Source: JBARCX01 sp049794535 (lineage in GTDB: Bacteria; Pseudomonadota; Gammaproteobacteria; Xanthomonadales; Rhodanobacteraceae). Taken from it: a DNA stretch of 7,958 nucleotides. Numbering within the stretch: the stretch's first letter is position 1; the number at the start of each line of letters is the position of its first letter. The stretch covers positions 1-7,958 of the forward strand of contig JBARCX010000335.1 in NCBI GenBank assembly GCA_049794535.1. Reading direction: 5' to 3'. The notes under the pieces are model-generated. The model did not search any database. It was given only the letters and a program-made list of their open reading frames with translations, and was not told the origin of the DNA. Both the position numbers and the translations under genes were made by a program. Below, one piece after another: positions 7,913-7,958 of this stretch.

Positions 7913-7958
7913 GTCACCACCGGCAGGGAAGGGAGGCTCGCCGCGATCCGTATGGGGT

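Overview
The window looks like a chromosomal piece of a GC-rich gammaproteobacterium. It is probably a member of the Xanthomonadales, and a Rhodanobacteraceae-type organism (Dyella, Rhodanobacter or relatives) is my best guess. That placement rests on remembered similarity of the PilH, LOG-family and SucA proteins and on the order sucA-sucB-lpd-LOG, not on a search. All five genes are on the minus strand, so transcription runs from high to low coordinates. I see no tRNA, rRNA, CRISPR array, insertion sequence or phage gene.

Right and centre (about 7912 down to 2176): a complete 2-oxoglutarate dehydrogenase operon. sucA (E1o, thiamine-diphosphate decarboxylase), sucB (E2o, dihydrolipoyl succinyltransferase) and lpd (E3, dihydrolipoamide dehydrogenase) follow each other with spacers of 75 and 136 bases. 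Together they convert 2-oxoglutarate, CoA and NAD+ to succinyl-CoA, CO2 and NADH in the TCA cycle. All the catalytic residues I looked for are present. Each spacer holds two stem-loops, and the operon ends in a strong intrinsic terminator (14-bp stem, GNRA-type loop, T-rich tail). The sucA promoter lies beyond the right edge of the window.

Left-centre (2063 down to 462): one open frame joins two proteins that are normally separate, a LOG-family (TIGR00730) nucleotide-binding protein and a full-length YhdH/AcuI-type NADPH-dependent acrylyl-CoA reductase. The joint is a short linker with atypical codons, directly before what looks like the reductase's own start. This is either a true fusion or a recently lost stop or sequence error. 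The 163-base gap between this frame and lpd carries the terminator and a degenerate purine/pyrimidine-rich inverted repeat.

Left (391 down to 26): pilH, a CheY-like single-domain response regulator of type IV pilus twitching motility. It has a convincing promoter of its own (TTGGAA, 17 bases, TAGAAT) and a small hairpin that could cover its ribosome binding site.

Most of the window is ordinary core metabolism. I found no evidence of a new multi-gene system. The points that merit a second look are the LOG-reductase fusion frame and the structured spacers inside the operon.
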